Source: Yarrowia lipolytica (Eukaryota > Ascomycota > Dipodascomycetes > Dipodascales). From it: a stretch of DNA of 64,000 nt. Positions 11,331-23,536 of the stretch are shown one piece after another (position 1 is the first letter of the stretch; every line of letters starts with the position of its first letter). A program made the position numbers and the translations under genes. The notes beneath the pieces are model-generated. The model saw only the letters and a program-made list of their open reading frames with translations. It made no database searches and was not told where the DNA came from. The stretch is taken from NCBI RefSeq assembly GCF_001761485.1, contig NC_090772.1, positions 806,001 through 870,000 on the forward strand, given 5' to 3'.

Positions 11331-12651
11331 GGTCTGTGTGTGCGTAGCGTGCGATACGACTGGCGGTGTGGTGGGGTTGTGTGTTATGACTGTGTGTGTG
11401 TGGATGGAGTTGTATGTGCTCAGGAGGATTTGATTTTCACCTGCAGGACCCGACCCAAAAAAGCAGAAGACAGGTAAACAGGCGGTCAGAGAGAAGCCGA
11501 GCTATAGTACAAGGTACAAGTGCGCTGTGGGCGCCGACGGCTGCTGTTTCTGTCCCTATATATATATATCCCCCGCCTGGGTTGTGCCCCATTTTGCCGT
11601 TCCCGCCACCGCTCCATAATATCGCTGCCCGCCTCACGGTCATGTCTGTCTCTCGCCACTTGCAGTCACTTTTTAATTAGCCTGGACTTTTTTCTCCCAC
11701 GCCAAAAAAGACTATATTGAAAAAGACTGTCCCACAGGCAAAAAAACACCGTCTGGGTCCGGGAGCGAAACTTTGCCATGGGCGGGAGGCCGAGTGACAA
11801 TCATGTGTTTGGAGAGCCGAGCACAGCCTTTTCAGGAGGAGTTTGCACAAAGCAAAAAGAAAAGGAGAAAAACCTCCTCCAAAACCCCCCCCCAAAACCC
11901 CCAAAACTGCCCCCCACGCCTCTAATCAGTACCGATCGATAATCTCTCTCCAGTTGGCGGTCCCGGACGTGGATATGTGCCTTATTGCCGCACTCGTGAC
12001 GTCATACGCCGCACCACCGACATGGTAGCCGTGTGTCTTGGCGGCTATTCGGGCGGTTCCACCGACGAGAGATACCGCTCTGGGCCACCAGGTTTCCGAA
12101 AGCGGCCAAGCTTTGGAGCCTCCGTTTTCCAAAAGTGCTTTTTTGACTCGCTTTCGATCGCATTCCACGCTTGTTTATGTTTACGTAACATCTACAGTAT
12201 GTACAATGACAGGCCTCGCTGCTTGACGTAGACATGGTACCAAGAAACCATCCAGTGCCAGCAACCGCTGTGACGTATGACCCCGGTGGCAAGATGACGT
12301 GTGGGGATCACAATAGGATCCAACATGGCTCAATCCCCATGGCAACCACTTGTACACTCTTTCTGGACGCACTGTAGCCCGTGTTTAAACCGCACTCTAT
12401 GTGAATAGGCACGAACGCGAGTGGTTGCACATCATCACAATAGAACCACGCTAACGCTGAGAATCAGCTTGTGGCGCTACTTGTTGTAGGGGTTCGATCG
12501 ATTGCACTAGAAACGACACTAGTGGTTCTAGATTGTACTAAATCTAGCTATAAGCGGGGGATCGTGTGTACATATATATGAATAGGCGGCGGAGTGTACA
12601 GGAGCGCAATAATTGTACGTGTACCGTTCCTTAATTAAATATCTATAAAGT
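11331..12651. other. Spacer holding the SIS2 promoter and the ECT1 3' end
   Basis: About 1.3 kb. A TATATATATATAT run at 11557-11569 lies about 230 bases upstream of the SIS2 start and could serve as its TATA box. A C/A-rich patch lies near 11875-11915. No supported gene. Confidence 0.6.
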
Positions 12652-14013
12652 CTACTTGGCAAACCGATCGCCCTCCTCGTCCTTGAGCTTCTTCTCGTTC
12701 TCGGCCTTCCAGCCCTTCTTTCGCTGACGCTCCTCATAGGCGTCTCTGTTTTTCAGAACACGGTCCACAATGGTTCGTGTAGACACCCCGGCAAACTCGT
12801 GAGTAGGAGCATCCTGGTAGATTCCGGCCTTCTTGGCCCAGGCGTAGGGATCCTGTCCATCAAGATCGGTCACGGGAGTAGCTCCGTGGACAATCTTGAC
12901 CACCTGGATGCCGGCCTTGGCAAGACCCTCCACAAAGCTCTCAGAAGCAATGTAGGGAGCCTGGAGCACCACAGCGTCCACGTATCGGCACTGCAGAACA
13001 CACAGGGCACGCTCCTGCAGATTCATGATGGGGTAGTTTTCGCCCTTGACCTCGTTGACAGTCTTATCGTCGTGAAGACCCACGACAATCAGAGCACCCT
13101 CCTTGGAGGCAGCAGCCCGCAGATCCTTGAGCAGCTGAATGTGGCCCATGAAGAAGAGATCAAAGGCTCCGTCCACATACCAGACCTTCTGAAGCCCCTT
13201 GTTGACCTCGGCCGAAGGAGCCACAATCTCGGCAATGGGAGCATTCGCTCCTGTGTACATGTAGACGCCAGAGTGGGCCGCCTTGGCATCGGCACCGGTG
13301 GCGTACTGCTCGAACCGCTCGAGAGCGTCGCCGTGGAGCAGGAAGTGCTTCTTGGACGTAATCTCGTCGGTGGTAACGGTGGGCAGGTGGTGGTTGGTGT
13401 TGGTGGACAGCATTCGGCCCACCAGATCGGTGGTGGAAATGTTGGGGGTTCGCTTGACCACAATGAAGCGGCCAGCGTCCTTGACGGTCTGGTAGCAGTC
13501 GTTTCCGTGCTCGTCGGTGGTGATGTCGTCTCCGTGGACCACGTACTTGCACTGGTAGTCGTCCATCACCTTGGGGTCGGTAACGTAGGGGGCCTTGAGA
13601 ATAGGTTTGGTGGACCACTTGCATCCTTCGACCGCCAGAGCTCGCTCGGGCAAATGCATCACCACGGGGCCCTTGTGCTGGGCGATATCCTCGTCCGAGT
13701 GCACTCCTACGTACAGTTCGTTGCAGAGCTGTCGAGCCTGTCTCATGGCACCGGCATGGCCTGTGTTAGTTGGAATCGAGGGGTGTATCAATTGATTGCA
13801 TCAGGTGAATCGGACCGGCCAAGTGTGGTGACAACAGTGCCAATACCAGCCCTTCGACACGTCTTTCAACACCTCCACCCTGGTGGGTGATCTGGGATAT
13901 GCAGGGGTATACCCACAGTCAGCGTTCACCCGCCGACAAGTTCACCCGTACTCACCGTGATGGGCAAAGTCGAAACAGCCATCGATCCAAATTCGGTCGT
14001 CTCGAAGAGCCAT
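12652..14013 (-). CDS. ECT1: Ethanolamine-phosphate cytidylyltransferase, two exons
   Basis: Makes CDP-ethanolamine from CTP and phosphoethanolamine, the middle step of the Kennedy pathway to phosphatidylethanolamine. Exon 1 is 14013-13956 (MALRDDRIWIDGCFDFAHH plus one base). Exon 2 is 13760-12652. The joined product is 388 residues and in frame. The N-terminal catalytic domain has HxGH as H18-H-G-H21 and the RTPNISTT signature near residue 123. The second, homologous domain starts near residue 213 (WYVDGAFDLF); its HxGH position reads FMGH (residues 223-226), so the first His is missing. A Lys/Glu-rich tail ends the protein. The intron falls inside the Gly codon of the first HxGH, so an unspliced message could not make an active enzyme. 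The longer open frame without exon 1 is not the real start, because the conserved nucleotide-binding start of the family is in exon 1. Confidence 0.93.
13761..13955 (-). other. ECT1 intron
   Basis: 195 bases on the minus strand, starting GTGAGTACGG and ending CTAACACAG, the usual compact Yarrowia branch plus acceptor. Read-through meets a stop six codons after His19. Confidence 0.92.
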
Positions 14014-15073
14014 GGTTGATTATCTGGGTCGTGCTTTGTTTTTGAGCGTCAAGAAGTTAGACACTGATCGATGAGACCGCCAGGCATAAAGTTTGCACGT
14101 GGAACGAACCATGGCCAACAGAGCAGGAGCTCAAATGGAGACACACATCCCACACGCCGAAAATACTGCCGAAAATACTGCCGAAAATACCGCCCAAATC
14201 ACCGCCCAAATCACCGCCCAAATCACCGCCCAAATCACCGCCAAATCCTGCTCAATTCCTCAAACCCGCCGCCCGAATCGACGGTAAACCCATGCTCCAA
14301 TTGGCTCGTTGTTCCATCCCAGTGCAACCATGACTCGAAAGAGTGACTCATGATTGCTGCCCTACACAAGATTGCGCTCGATTGATAGCCCTTCTAGCTA
14401 AGTACGTCCAAGTACGGGCTCTATTATCGGTACAATCATCGGCACATACATGGCGTAAAGTCAACCACCCAATGACGTCACGATCTCCAAACACCCGCCC
14501 CTCGCACGTGTTGGTATCGTATCTACATGACCGAAGGACCCACAGAGACCGGAGCTGGTATAGCGCGATTTTGCACAGCGCAATTGGCACAGTAGCCTCG
14601 GATATTCTAGAATGTTCCAGTGTCATCGGACCCCAACCACCAACTACAATTCTGAGTACTGCAATTCTGAGTAACTACAATTCTGAGTAATTGTCACTCA
14701 TATACTTGACAATTACATGGTTTTTTTTTTTTTTTTTGCATGTTTTTTTTACTACAAAATCCTTGTCCATGCTGCTTTGCACAGCCTTACAGTCGTCAAT
14801 TGAAGCTATTCCACTTGCCTAATCACTTGCATGAGACGTGGCCTCAAAATGCATAGCAAGTTAATCAACAGTATACGGATATACAGATACTACATGTACA
14901 AGTACGAGTGCAGAAAACGGAAAACACGTGGAATTAAATGCATGAATAATATTATAAGTTATATGGATGCAGAGAATGCAAATGCAAATGCGGATGCGAG
15001 GAAGGCAACGATGCAATGGGTTCGTCTAGAATGTTGTTGCTCTATATTCTATAGCTTGGCTGAACCCGCGAAA
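14014..15073. other. Spacer with ECT1 promoter
   Basis: About 1.06 kb between the ECT1 start and the end of the HD-domain gene. It holds a 12-base tandem repeat (14157-14240), a long T run (14721-14741) and a short TGAGTA-rich repeat near 14650-14690. No supported gene. Confidence 0.6.
14157..14240. repeat. 12-bp tandem repeat, seven units
   Basis: Three units close to CCGAAAATACTG are followed by four identical units CCCAAATCACCG. All share the frame CC(G/C)AAA(A)T-AC-G. It lies in the presumed ECT1 promoter, about 145-230 bases upstream of the start codon. Confidence 0.9.
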
Positions 15074-15862
15074 TTACATAATCCATCGCTCCTTGACCAC
15101 ATCGCCGATGGTCTCCAGCTCGGGCGTCTTCTCGCCCAGATCAGCAAGTGTAACCTCATCAAAGGCGTTGGTCACCATGTCACGCATGATGGCAGTTCGC
15201 TTGAGAGCAACCTCCCGGCCGGGGGCAGTCTTCATCTTCTTGTGCATATGCAAGAGCTTGGCCCCAAAGTGGGACATGGTATCCTCGTCGTCCTCGTCTC
15301 CGGTCAGAACCAATGGCCGATTCTTGGCACCGGAGTAGGCGGCAAGTCGTAGAATGCCCATGGCTCCGATGGCATCCAGTCGGTCGGCGTCCTGCACCAG
15401 GTGCAGCTCGACACACTCGTTGTGCCACTTGCCCCACTGGCCAGCCTCTCGGAGCTTCTTCTCCGTCGAGTAGCTCATGTTGTTGGCAATCTTGACCACC
15501 AGGTCCTGCTGCTCCTGAGTCAGGTCGGACTCCTGCAGACACTTCATCATGACATCCTCGCCGTTGTTGAGCTGATCCCGGTACTTGGAATCGTTCACGT
15601 CATGCAGCAGCGCCGCCACCTCGACCACCTTCTCGTCGACGGGCTGGGTCTCGGCCACCTTTCGGGCCAGAACCTTGGCCATTCGCACCACCCGGTTGAC
15701 ATGGTGCATGTCGTGGGACGGGTCAAATTGCTGCATGTGGTTAGTCACCATCTCGTGCATGGTGGCCATGGGATCCCGGGCTGTGGCAGAAAACTTGAGC
15801 TGCTGGGGCTGCTGAGGCTGAGTCTGTGTCATGGTTGTGGAGGTAGAAGTAGTTGTGCTCAT
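15074..15862 (-). CDS. HD-domain metal-dependent phosphohydrolase
   Basis: 262 residues from the ATG at 15862. The frame is open a further 27 codons to 15943, but that part is a translated CA/AAC microsatellite, so MSTTTSTST or the next ATG at 15832 is a likelier start. The HD metal-site residues are all visible: HDMHHVNRV, then LLHDVNDSKY (the HD pair), then QDADRLDAIGAMGI. This layout matches the YedJ-like HD hydrolases of bacteria and their fungal relatives, which probably act on nucleotides or other phosphomonoesters; the substrate is unknown here. No signal peptide or membrane segment is seen, so it is probably cytosolic. A TATATATAG near 16043-16051 (minus) is a fitting TATA box. Confidence 0.8.
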   Translation of the reverse strand: MSTTTSTSTTMTQTQPQQPQQLKFSATARDPMATMHEMVTNHMQQFDPSHDMHHVNRVVRMAKVLARKVAETQPVDEKVVEVAALLHDVNDSKYRDQLNNGEDVMMKCLQESDLTQEQQDLVVKIANNMSYSTEKKLREAGQWGKWHNECVELHLVQDADRLDAIGAMGILRLAAYSGAKNRPLVLTGDEDDEDTMSHFGAKLLHMHKKMKTAPGREVALKRTAIMRDMVTNAFDEVTLADLGEKTPELETIGDVVKERWIM

Positions 15863-15945
15863 TTGTGTTTGTGTTTGTGTTTGTGTTTGTGTAATGTTGG
15901 TAATGTTGGTAATGTTGGTGTGTGTAATTGTGTGTGTGTGCAATA
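15863..15945. repeat. TTTGTG / TAATGTTGG microsatellite at the 5' end of the HD gene
   Basis: Short tandem units TTTGTG, then GTAATGTTG, then GTGTGT. The sequence is open in the HD gene frame but looks like leader. Confidence 0.75.
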
Positions 15946-16042
15946 GCGCTGTAGCTTGTATCTTGCTGTATGTAGTTCTATCACTTTCGTAGATTCGTGT
16001 TTCGCTAGTTCGTTATACCTCTTTCAAGTGGGAGCCGCCACC

Positions 16043-16051
16043 CTATATATA
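16043..16051 (-). promoter_or_regulatory. TATA box of the HD-domain gene
   Basis: CTATATATAG on the minus strand, about 180-190 bases upstream of the preferred start at 15862. Confidence 0.55.
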
Positions 16052-16562
16052 GAGCAATGGGGCTGCTTTCTCCCACCGGATGTGCCGCGAGATAAGGGTC
16101 CCAACCGCACTATCTGCTGTGTCATGCTGGCGTTGTGTGCGTCTCTCATGCACTTACCACAACAAAGCATAGCTAGAAGGTTCCAATCCGGGAAACACTT
16201 GCCCAAACCTTAACTCCAAAGATAGAAGATAGTGGCAAACACAACTAAATCCGAGGAGCGAGGGAAAAAAGAAGGGGGGTCATAGGGTATGCAAATCCCG
16301 GCTATCCCAGCTCGGTCAGAGAGTTTGCTGCGTCAACGGCGTGGGCAACGTTATCGGCCTCAAAATGTGGCCCTTTGCGATCGTCATTCCACATGCCTTA
16401 GGGCCTCATACAAACCCCTCTCTCTCAGACAGACGGACACAGTCACACATGCTGACTCGCACACAACATGATTGGCCATTGTGCATACAGGAGGCATGGG
16501 TAATGAGAGGGAAAGCAAGAGAGCAGTGCACCAATTCGAGAAGAAAAGCGGGCCCAATTGCC
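16052..16562. other. Spacer between the HD gene promoter and the MON1 3' end
   Basis: About 500 bases. No supported gene and no clear element. Confidence 0.55.
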
Positions 16563-18194
16563 CTAGAAAACCGCCCCTCCAATAACAAATAGCCGCTCGC
16601 GGTGCTGGCTGACCCATTTGGCAATCGAGTGGATGGAGGCGGCTAGCGTGGCACGCGACACGTTAGGTCCCGATACACAATAGAGCTCAAAAGAGGGGGT
16701 TATCCACGCAAACCCAATGCAGGAATTACGCACCAAGTGCATAAACCTCCACCCATTGTTGGAGCCACGGGACGAGTCACTGTTCACCTGAGCATGGAGC
16801 TGGTGGTAGAACGTTAGCAGCCCGCGCTGCATGTGCGGTTCGTAGTAGTGCGTCTCGTAGGACGGCATAACATACTGCACGTGTGCTCGGCTCTTGTACA
16901 GAAAGTGCCTCACCATGGGGACCGCCACATCCACCGGCTTGAACCTACCCCTCTCCTCTGCACGTTCCAGAGCCTTGATAAGACCCTTATCTTCCATCTG
17001 CGACAGGATCTGCTGCTTGGCTTCACGCAGCTCGAAAAATGCATTCTTATCGGCGGAGATTTGAATCAGGGCAGACGACTTGCTGAAGAAGTGGATGTAG
17101 GCATAGAGGAAGCCGGTGGAGTTGAACTTGGGCAGACAAATGGGCACCCAGTGCTCTCCATCGCGGAAGGAGGTGGTGTTGAAAAGCATGCTAAACAGCA
17201 AGATAAGGTCCGGCGGATGTAGCGAGTGTTTCTTGGGACGGATAACGTTGGCGAGCTTGGAGTCAGAGACAATCAGTCCGTAGAGCAGCGAGGGCGTTCT
17301 GCAGCTGAGAAGAACACCATCAATCTCTTCTCTGATGGACTTTCGCAGGATCAGCGGCTCAAGAGCCCCCAGGAGAATTGAGGGGCTTCCGTTGACGATT
17401 TCCCGGGTCAGAGCATCCAGATAGACGTCGGTGCCCTGCAGGAGGTTTCTTAGATCGAAGTTGCTCTGGTTGGCATAGATTCGATGAATCTGGTTCTTGG
17501 TCAGCGTGCTTAGAATCTGGGTGTACAGCACGTCCAACTGGGCTCTGAGTTGGCTCTCACTCTCTCCAATTTTGGACACGGCCGCCAGGATCAGAGGTCC
17601 CTCGACCGCAACAACTACGAGGGTCTTGCCTGCTCGAAAGGACATGAGGTTGTCGCCGGACTCGTCGGCCTGGTAGGCGCTCACCACCGTCTGTAGCACG
17701 CCCAGGTAGCCGAGAATCACGTCGTCCGAGCCGTGCAGGGTGTAGATGGGTTTTCCGGCCGAGGAGAGGATGAAAAACTGTTTTTTCTTGGAGAGAAACT
17801 GCTCGACCTCGGTTCCGATGCTGGGCGGGTCCAGGGACACAAACGAGTCCGCCCTGGGGCTGCCGTAGTCGTTCAGCTGGCCCAGATTGCGCCGGTGGCC
17901 TCCCACAAGGTCCAGCTCAGGCTCGTAGTCCAGATCCGTTGTGGACGACGGCAGTTCTGTGGTTGCGAGCATTTCCTGGAGCACCTCGGCAATGTCTGGC
18001 ACGTCGTCATTGTGAGCTGGTGGCGAGCTGCTGCTGTCGTTGGTGTCGAGATTCAAGTTGCTGAGAGAGTTGGACGTGGACAGCGTGCTGTCGATGGCGA
18101 CGGTGGGGCTGCCGAGGAAGGAGTCTGTGTCGGCGTTGGGCGACGCGTGTCGGTAGATGTCCTTGATGTAGTCATCTTTTGCGCCGTCTTCCAT
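16563..18194 (-). CDS. MON1: Vacuolar fusion protein Mon1
   Basis: 543 residues from the ATG at 18194 (MEDGAKDDYIKDIYRHASP). An in-frame ATG 21 codons upstream exists but adds nothing family-like. After an acidic, Ser-rich N-terminal region of about 140 residues come the three longin/roadblock-type domains of Mon1. The first starts FLSKKKQFFILSSAGKPIYT and contains the conserved GSDDVILGYLGVLQ and FRAGKTLVVVAVEGPLIL. The middle contains LLLSCRTPSLLYGL-like sequence, and the end has the conserved HYYEPHMQ-type region and NSCIGFAWITPSFELY. In the family, Mon1 with Ccz1 forms the exchange factor that loads GTP on Rab7/Ypt7 on late endosomes, autophagosomes and vacuoles. The length is normal and no break is seen. 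Confidence 0.92.
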   Translation of the reverse strand: MEDGAKDDYIKDIYRHASPNADTDSFLGSPTVAIDSTLSTSNSLSNLNLDTNDSSSSPPAHNDDVPDIAEVLQEMLATTELPSSTTDLDYEPELDLVGGHRRNLGQLNDYGSPRADSFVSLDPPSIGTEVEQFLSKKKQFFILSSAGKPIYTLHGSDDVILGYLGVLQTVVSAYQADESGDNLMSFRAGKTLVVVAVEGPLILAAVSKIGESESQLRAQLDVLYTQILSTLTKNQIHRIYANQSNFDLRNLLQGTDVYLDALTREIVNGSPSILLGALEPLILRKSIREEIDGVLLSCRTPSLLYGLIVSDSKLANVIRPKKHSLHPPDLILLFSMLFNTTSFRDGEHWVPICLPKFNSTGFLYAYIHFFSKSSALIQISADKNAFFELREAKQQILSQMEDKGLIKALERAEERGRFKPVDVAVPMVRHFLYKSRAHVQYVMPSYETHYYEPHMQRGLLTFYHQLHAQVNSDSSRGSNNGWRFMHLVRNSCIGFAWITPSFELYCVSGPNVSRATLAASIHSIAKWVSQHRERLFVIGGAVF

Positions 18195-20181
18195 GGTGTG
18201 TTTTTGAGAGATGAATGAGAGTGGTGTGATCACGTGTGGTGCTGAAGCGTGATGCATGTAGCGTGCGTGGCGACCGAATTGGCCATGATGCTAATTAGAG
18301 ACAACTGCGCCATGATGAGTGTCTAAAGGAAGGAGCGTGGCGAGGCGAATGGACTGATGATTTGCATGTGGGTTTTATCGGGCGTCTGAAGGGATCAGAA
18401 ACAACCGGGAAACCTGGTCGTCAACCCCCGCAGTCTCAATTCTGGCATGTTCTGGTCATGAGTCCAGCTGTCTCACTACGATACTCTATTACGGTGAGCC
18501 AACTAATTGAAAGATAGTTGTTGGGCGATAGTTGGCGTTGATGTGCAACTTTAGTTAAGAGATAATGGCCTGTTGCGCGATTTGCCCAGAACTGCAACAT
18601 ACTACAAGTAGTGGAACCGTACCTACTACAAGTAGCTATCGTACGAGTAGTATACGATACAACGTTTCTTTTGCTCGTATTCTTTTGAGTTGGAGAAACA
18701 AGTCGAAAGGGTTGAGCAATATTGGTTGTGGTGCCATTGACTGTTGCATGTCTCGCAGATTCAGGCAGCGTCTCGTAGACTCTTCTAGAAGCGGTCTAGG
18801 AAGTCGGGTCGTGGTATCGCGGCGACGATCTACAGCCCGATCACATGAACTTTGGCCGAGGGATGATGTAATCGAGTATCGTGGTAGTTCAATACGTACA
18901 TGTACGATGGGTGCCTCAATTGTGCGATACTACTACAAGTGCAGCACGCTCGTGCCCGTACCCTACTTTGTCGGACGTCCCTGCTCCCTCGTTCAACATC
19001 TCAAGCTCAACAATCAGTGTTGGACACTGCAACGCTAGCAGCCGGTACGTGGCTTTAGCCCCATGCTCCATGCTCCATGCTCCATGCTCTGGGCCTATGA
19101 GCTAGCCGTTTGGCGCACATAGCATAGTGACATGTCGATCAAGTCAAAGTCGAGGTGTGGAAAACGGGCTGCGGGTCGCCAGGGGCCTCACAAGCGCCTC
19201 CACCGCAGACGCCCACCTCGTTAGCGTCCATTGCGATCGTCTCGGTACATTTGGTTACATTTTGCGACAGGTTGAAATGAATCGGCCGACGCTCGGTAGT
19301 CGGAAAGAGCCGGGACCGGCCGGCGAGCATAAACCGGACGCAGTAGGATGTCCTGCACGGGTCTTTTTGTGGGGTGTGGAGAAAGGGGTGCTTGGAGATG
19401 GAAGCCGGTAGAACCGGGCTGCTTGGGGGGATTTGGGGCCGCTGGGCTCCAAAGAGGGGTAGGCATTTCGTTGGGGTTACGTAATTGCGGCATTTGGGTC
19501 CTGCGCGCATGTCCCATTGGTCAGAATTAGTCCGGATAGGAGACTTATCAGCCAATCACAGCGCCGGATCCACCTGTAGGTTGGGTTGGGTGGGAGCACC
19601 CCTCCACAGAGTAGAGTCAAACAGCAGCAGCAACATGATAGTTGGGGGTGTGCGTGTTAAAGGAAAAAAAAAGAAGCTTGGGTTATATTCCCGCTCTATT
19701 TAGAGGTTGCGGGATAGACGCCGACGGAGGGCAATGGCGCCATGGAACCTTGCGGATATCGATACGCCGCGGCGGACTGCGTCCGAACCAGCTCCAGCAG
19801 CGTTTTTTCCGGGCCATTGAGCCGACTGCGACCCCGCCAACGTGTCTTGGCCCACGCACTCATGTCATGTTGGTGTTGGGAGGCCACTTTTTAAGTAGCA
19901 CAAGGCACCTAGCTCGCAGCAAGGTGTCCGAACCAAAGAAGCGGCTGCAGTGGTGCAAACGGGGCGGAAACGGCGGGAAAAAGCCACGGGGGCACGAATT
20001 GAGGCACGCCCTCGAATTTGAGACGAGTCACGGCCCCATTCGCCCGCGCAATGGCTCGCCAACGCCCGGTCTTTTGCACCACATCAGGTTACCCCAAGCC
20101 AAACCTTTGTGTTAAAAAGCTTAACATATTATACCGAACGTAGGTTTGGGCGGGCTTGCTCCGTCTGTCCAAGGCAACATT
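18195..20181. other. Divergent spacer between MON1 and the GAPDH gene
   Basis: About 2 kb including both promoters. It contains two CTACAAGTAG motifs 24 bases apart (18602-18611 and 18626-18635), several related TAC(A/G)AGTA words, and a four-copy CCATGCT repeat. The open frames here, such as 18565-19038, have no protein-like features. Confidence 0.65.
19061..19088. repeat. CCATGCT tandem repeat, four units
   Basis: Four perfect 7-base units in the far GAPDH promoter. Confidence 0.85.
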
Positions 20182-20189
20182 TATATAAG
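20182..20189 (+). promoter_or_regulatory. TATA box of the GAPDH gene
   Basis: TATATAAG lies 81 bases before the ATG at 20270, followed by a pyrimidine-rich TTCTTCTTCTC leader. This is the layout of a very highly expressed glycolytic gene. Confidence 0.8.
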
Positions 20190-20269
20190 GGTCTGCATCG
20201 CCGGCTCAATTGAATCTTTTTTCTTCTTCTCTTCTCTATATTCATTCTTGAATTAAACACACATCAACA

Positions 20270-21432
<1,163 letters not shown>

Positions 21433-23409
21433 CTATCCGAAGATCAAGAGCGAAGCAAGTTGTAAGTCCAGGACATGTTTCCCGCCCACGCGAGTGATTT
21501 ATAACACCTCTCTTTTTTGACACCCGCTCGCCTTGAAATTCATGTCACATAAATTATAGTCAACGACGTTTGAATAACTTGTCTTGTAGTTCGATGATGA
21601 TCATATGATTACATTAATAGTAATTACTGTATTTGATATATATACTAATTACAATAGTACATATTAGAACATACAATAGTTAGTGCCGTGAAGTGGCTTA
21701 AAATACCGCGAGTCGATTACGTAATATTATATATAATGTCAAAGTGGGGTCCCAGAGCCGAAGAAGGTGCTTTTCTTGAAGATCCCAGTGTATTGGACAA
21801 GTATATCTGTCTCTATGATTGTTTTTCCAGGTGAAAATGTTGAACAAAGTGTCTACTGGAGTTTGTAAGCGCTGGTGCGACTGGGGCCACTTTTAAAACC
21901 CGCCTTAGCAGGCTTTTTCACCGTTCCAAGACCAAGGGTAGCATCGCTACCTGCCTCATTGGTAGCTGTGGGTGGTCTCGATTGATATTCCGTGGGAACG
22001 GTGGGTTGCAGCGGCTATTGCGTCATCGGCATAGCTCAGTGTCGCCTCTTGCAAGTGTTCCCCCCGGAGTTATGATGTCTTCTGAGCTAAGAGAGGAAAT
22101 GTAACGTACTAGTTAGGGGCCTGGGTAACATCGAAGACAGAGGGCTCTAGGGAGTACAGACTACAAGTAGATGATGTTAGCCAATGCTAGTCCGAGCACC
22201 CGAGCGAGGTCTTTACAGTGGTACTCATACTTACCTCTACTTGGAGTGCCCACAGTTGCAGCGGCTCTAGCCCACCAGTTGCTTGCTTTACGTCCATTAC
22301 GGGGAACCTTTGGGAGGGGCTAAGACTATAGTCGTGGGCTATTGAGCTATGGTTTTTTGCTAGTTTCCATGGTAGTGCCTCCAAAAGGGTGGTTAAGGCG
22401 GCTGGTCCTGAAAGAGCCCTGCATATCAGATTCGAATTGCTAGCGAACACTTATTCTTGAGTTAGCCACTTCTAAAGGGTCTTTAAGAAGGCGATAAATC
22501 TGCTTCAGCCAAGGCCGTTTCCATTTACGGATGGATATAGCGCCGTGGATAACATGTCTGATTAAGCTCTGGCAACAATGACTTTTCGGACTGTAGAGTT
22601 CAATCTTGGCCGCATAAGCTTGCAGCTGTACTGCGGACTCGGATGGCTACATGGTGATCTTTTGGCCTTTGGAATCTGTCTACCAAGCCATCTTCGCCGG
22701 TCGACAATGACTGGTTTCTGTGAAGTACCGTCTATAAAAGCACGGTCTATAAAAGTAAGGGTCCATTATCGTCTCTTCTAAAAGCATGTAACAGGATTTT
22801 AGTGCGATCAATAGAGCAAACTAGCTATTAATACGAGAGAATTTTGTACGACGTTATGACGGGGGCGGGACTCTCCAAAACCGGACATGCCGACATGATG
22901 CAATGCAGGCCGCTTCAGGAATGAAATGCGCCAGGGTGAATGCCTGCTTGGCCCTTTCGATCGGCAACCAAAGAGCCGATTCATGTAGACCCTCAACAGG
23001 CTCGCTAACATTTTAGGGTGGTTGAACAAGGCAACGAGACCTGAACCACGAAAGCCTAACCTCCAGTATATCTAGTGTTGCGCTATGAGTCCTTGTCCTT
23101 GTCCGTTTGTAGTTTGAGGCACGAGTGGACTTGATCTCTTTGACATATCGCTGTCCCGAGTCCAGCGCCTTTGGTTGGAGTGACCTCGTATCACGCACCA
23201 ATACGAGCAAATCTGTGGGTATCATGCAGGGTGACAAACATTGCTCCGCACCTGTGCAGTGTCGAGATGTCATTAAGCTCGCTGCACGGGTGCAGCTAGA
23301 CCATTGTATAGGACCCCGACATGTTCTTTGTTGGCGCGGTGCAATGCAACAGACAAGCGAGGCATGTACAGCGAAAGGGTCTTTGTTCATGTCCATATGA
23401 TGGTAGTTG
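21433..23409. other. Spacer upstream of the giant surface-protein gene
   Basis: About 2 kb with no supported gene. The left end is an AT-rich 3' region of GAPDH. One CTACAAGTAG lies at 22161-22170. The right end is the promoter of the giant gene. Confidence 0.65.
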
Positions 23410-23416
23410 TATATAG
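23410..23416 (+). promoter_or_regulatory. Possible TATA box of the giant gene
   Basis: TATATAG lies 121-127 bases before the ATG at 23537. No better candidate lies closer. Confidence 0.45.
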
Positions 23417-23536
23417 TCTTGGAGCGTGCAGTCTTTGGACGTCACCCGGAAATTTCTCGATTTATCTGGTGAGAAGAGCTGAAACAGACGAAAACCGCCC
23501 AAACGACCGCCAAACTAACACAGACTGATTTCCACG

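Noticed and set aside
12652-13791. ECT1 start at MIHPSIPTNT inside the intron
   Set aside because: It lacks the conserved first strand and half of the HxGH motif, which are supplied by exon 1 with good splice signals.
18565-19038. 157-codon plus-strand frame in the GAPDH promoter
   Set aside because: Arg/Ser/Cys-rich translation typical of spacer DNA; it contains clustered CTACAAGTAG-type motifs.
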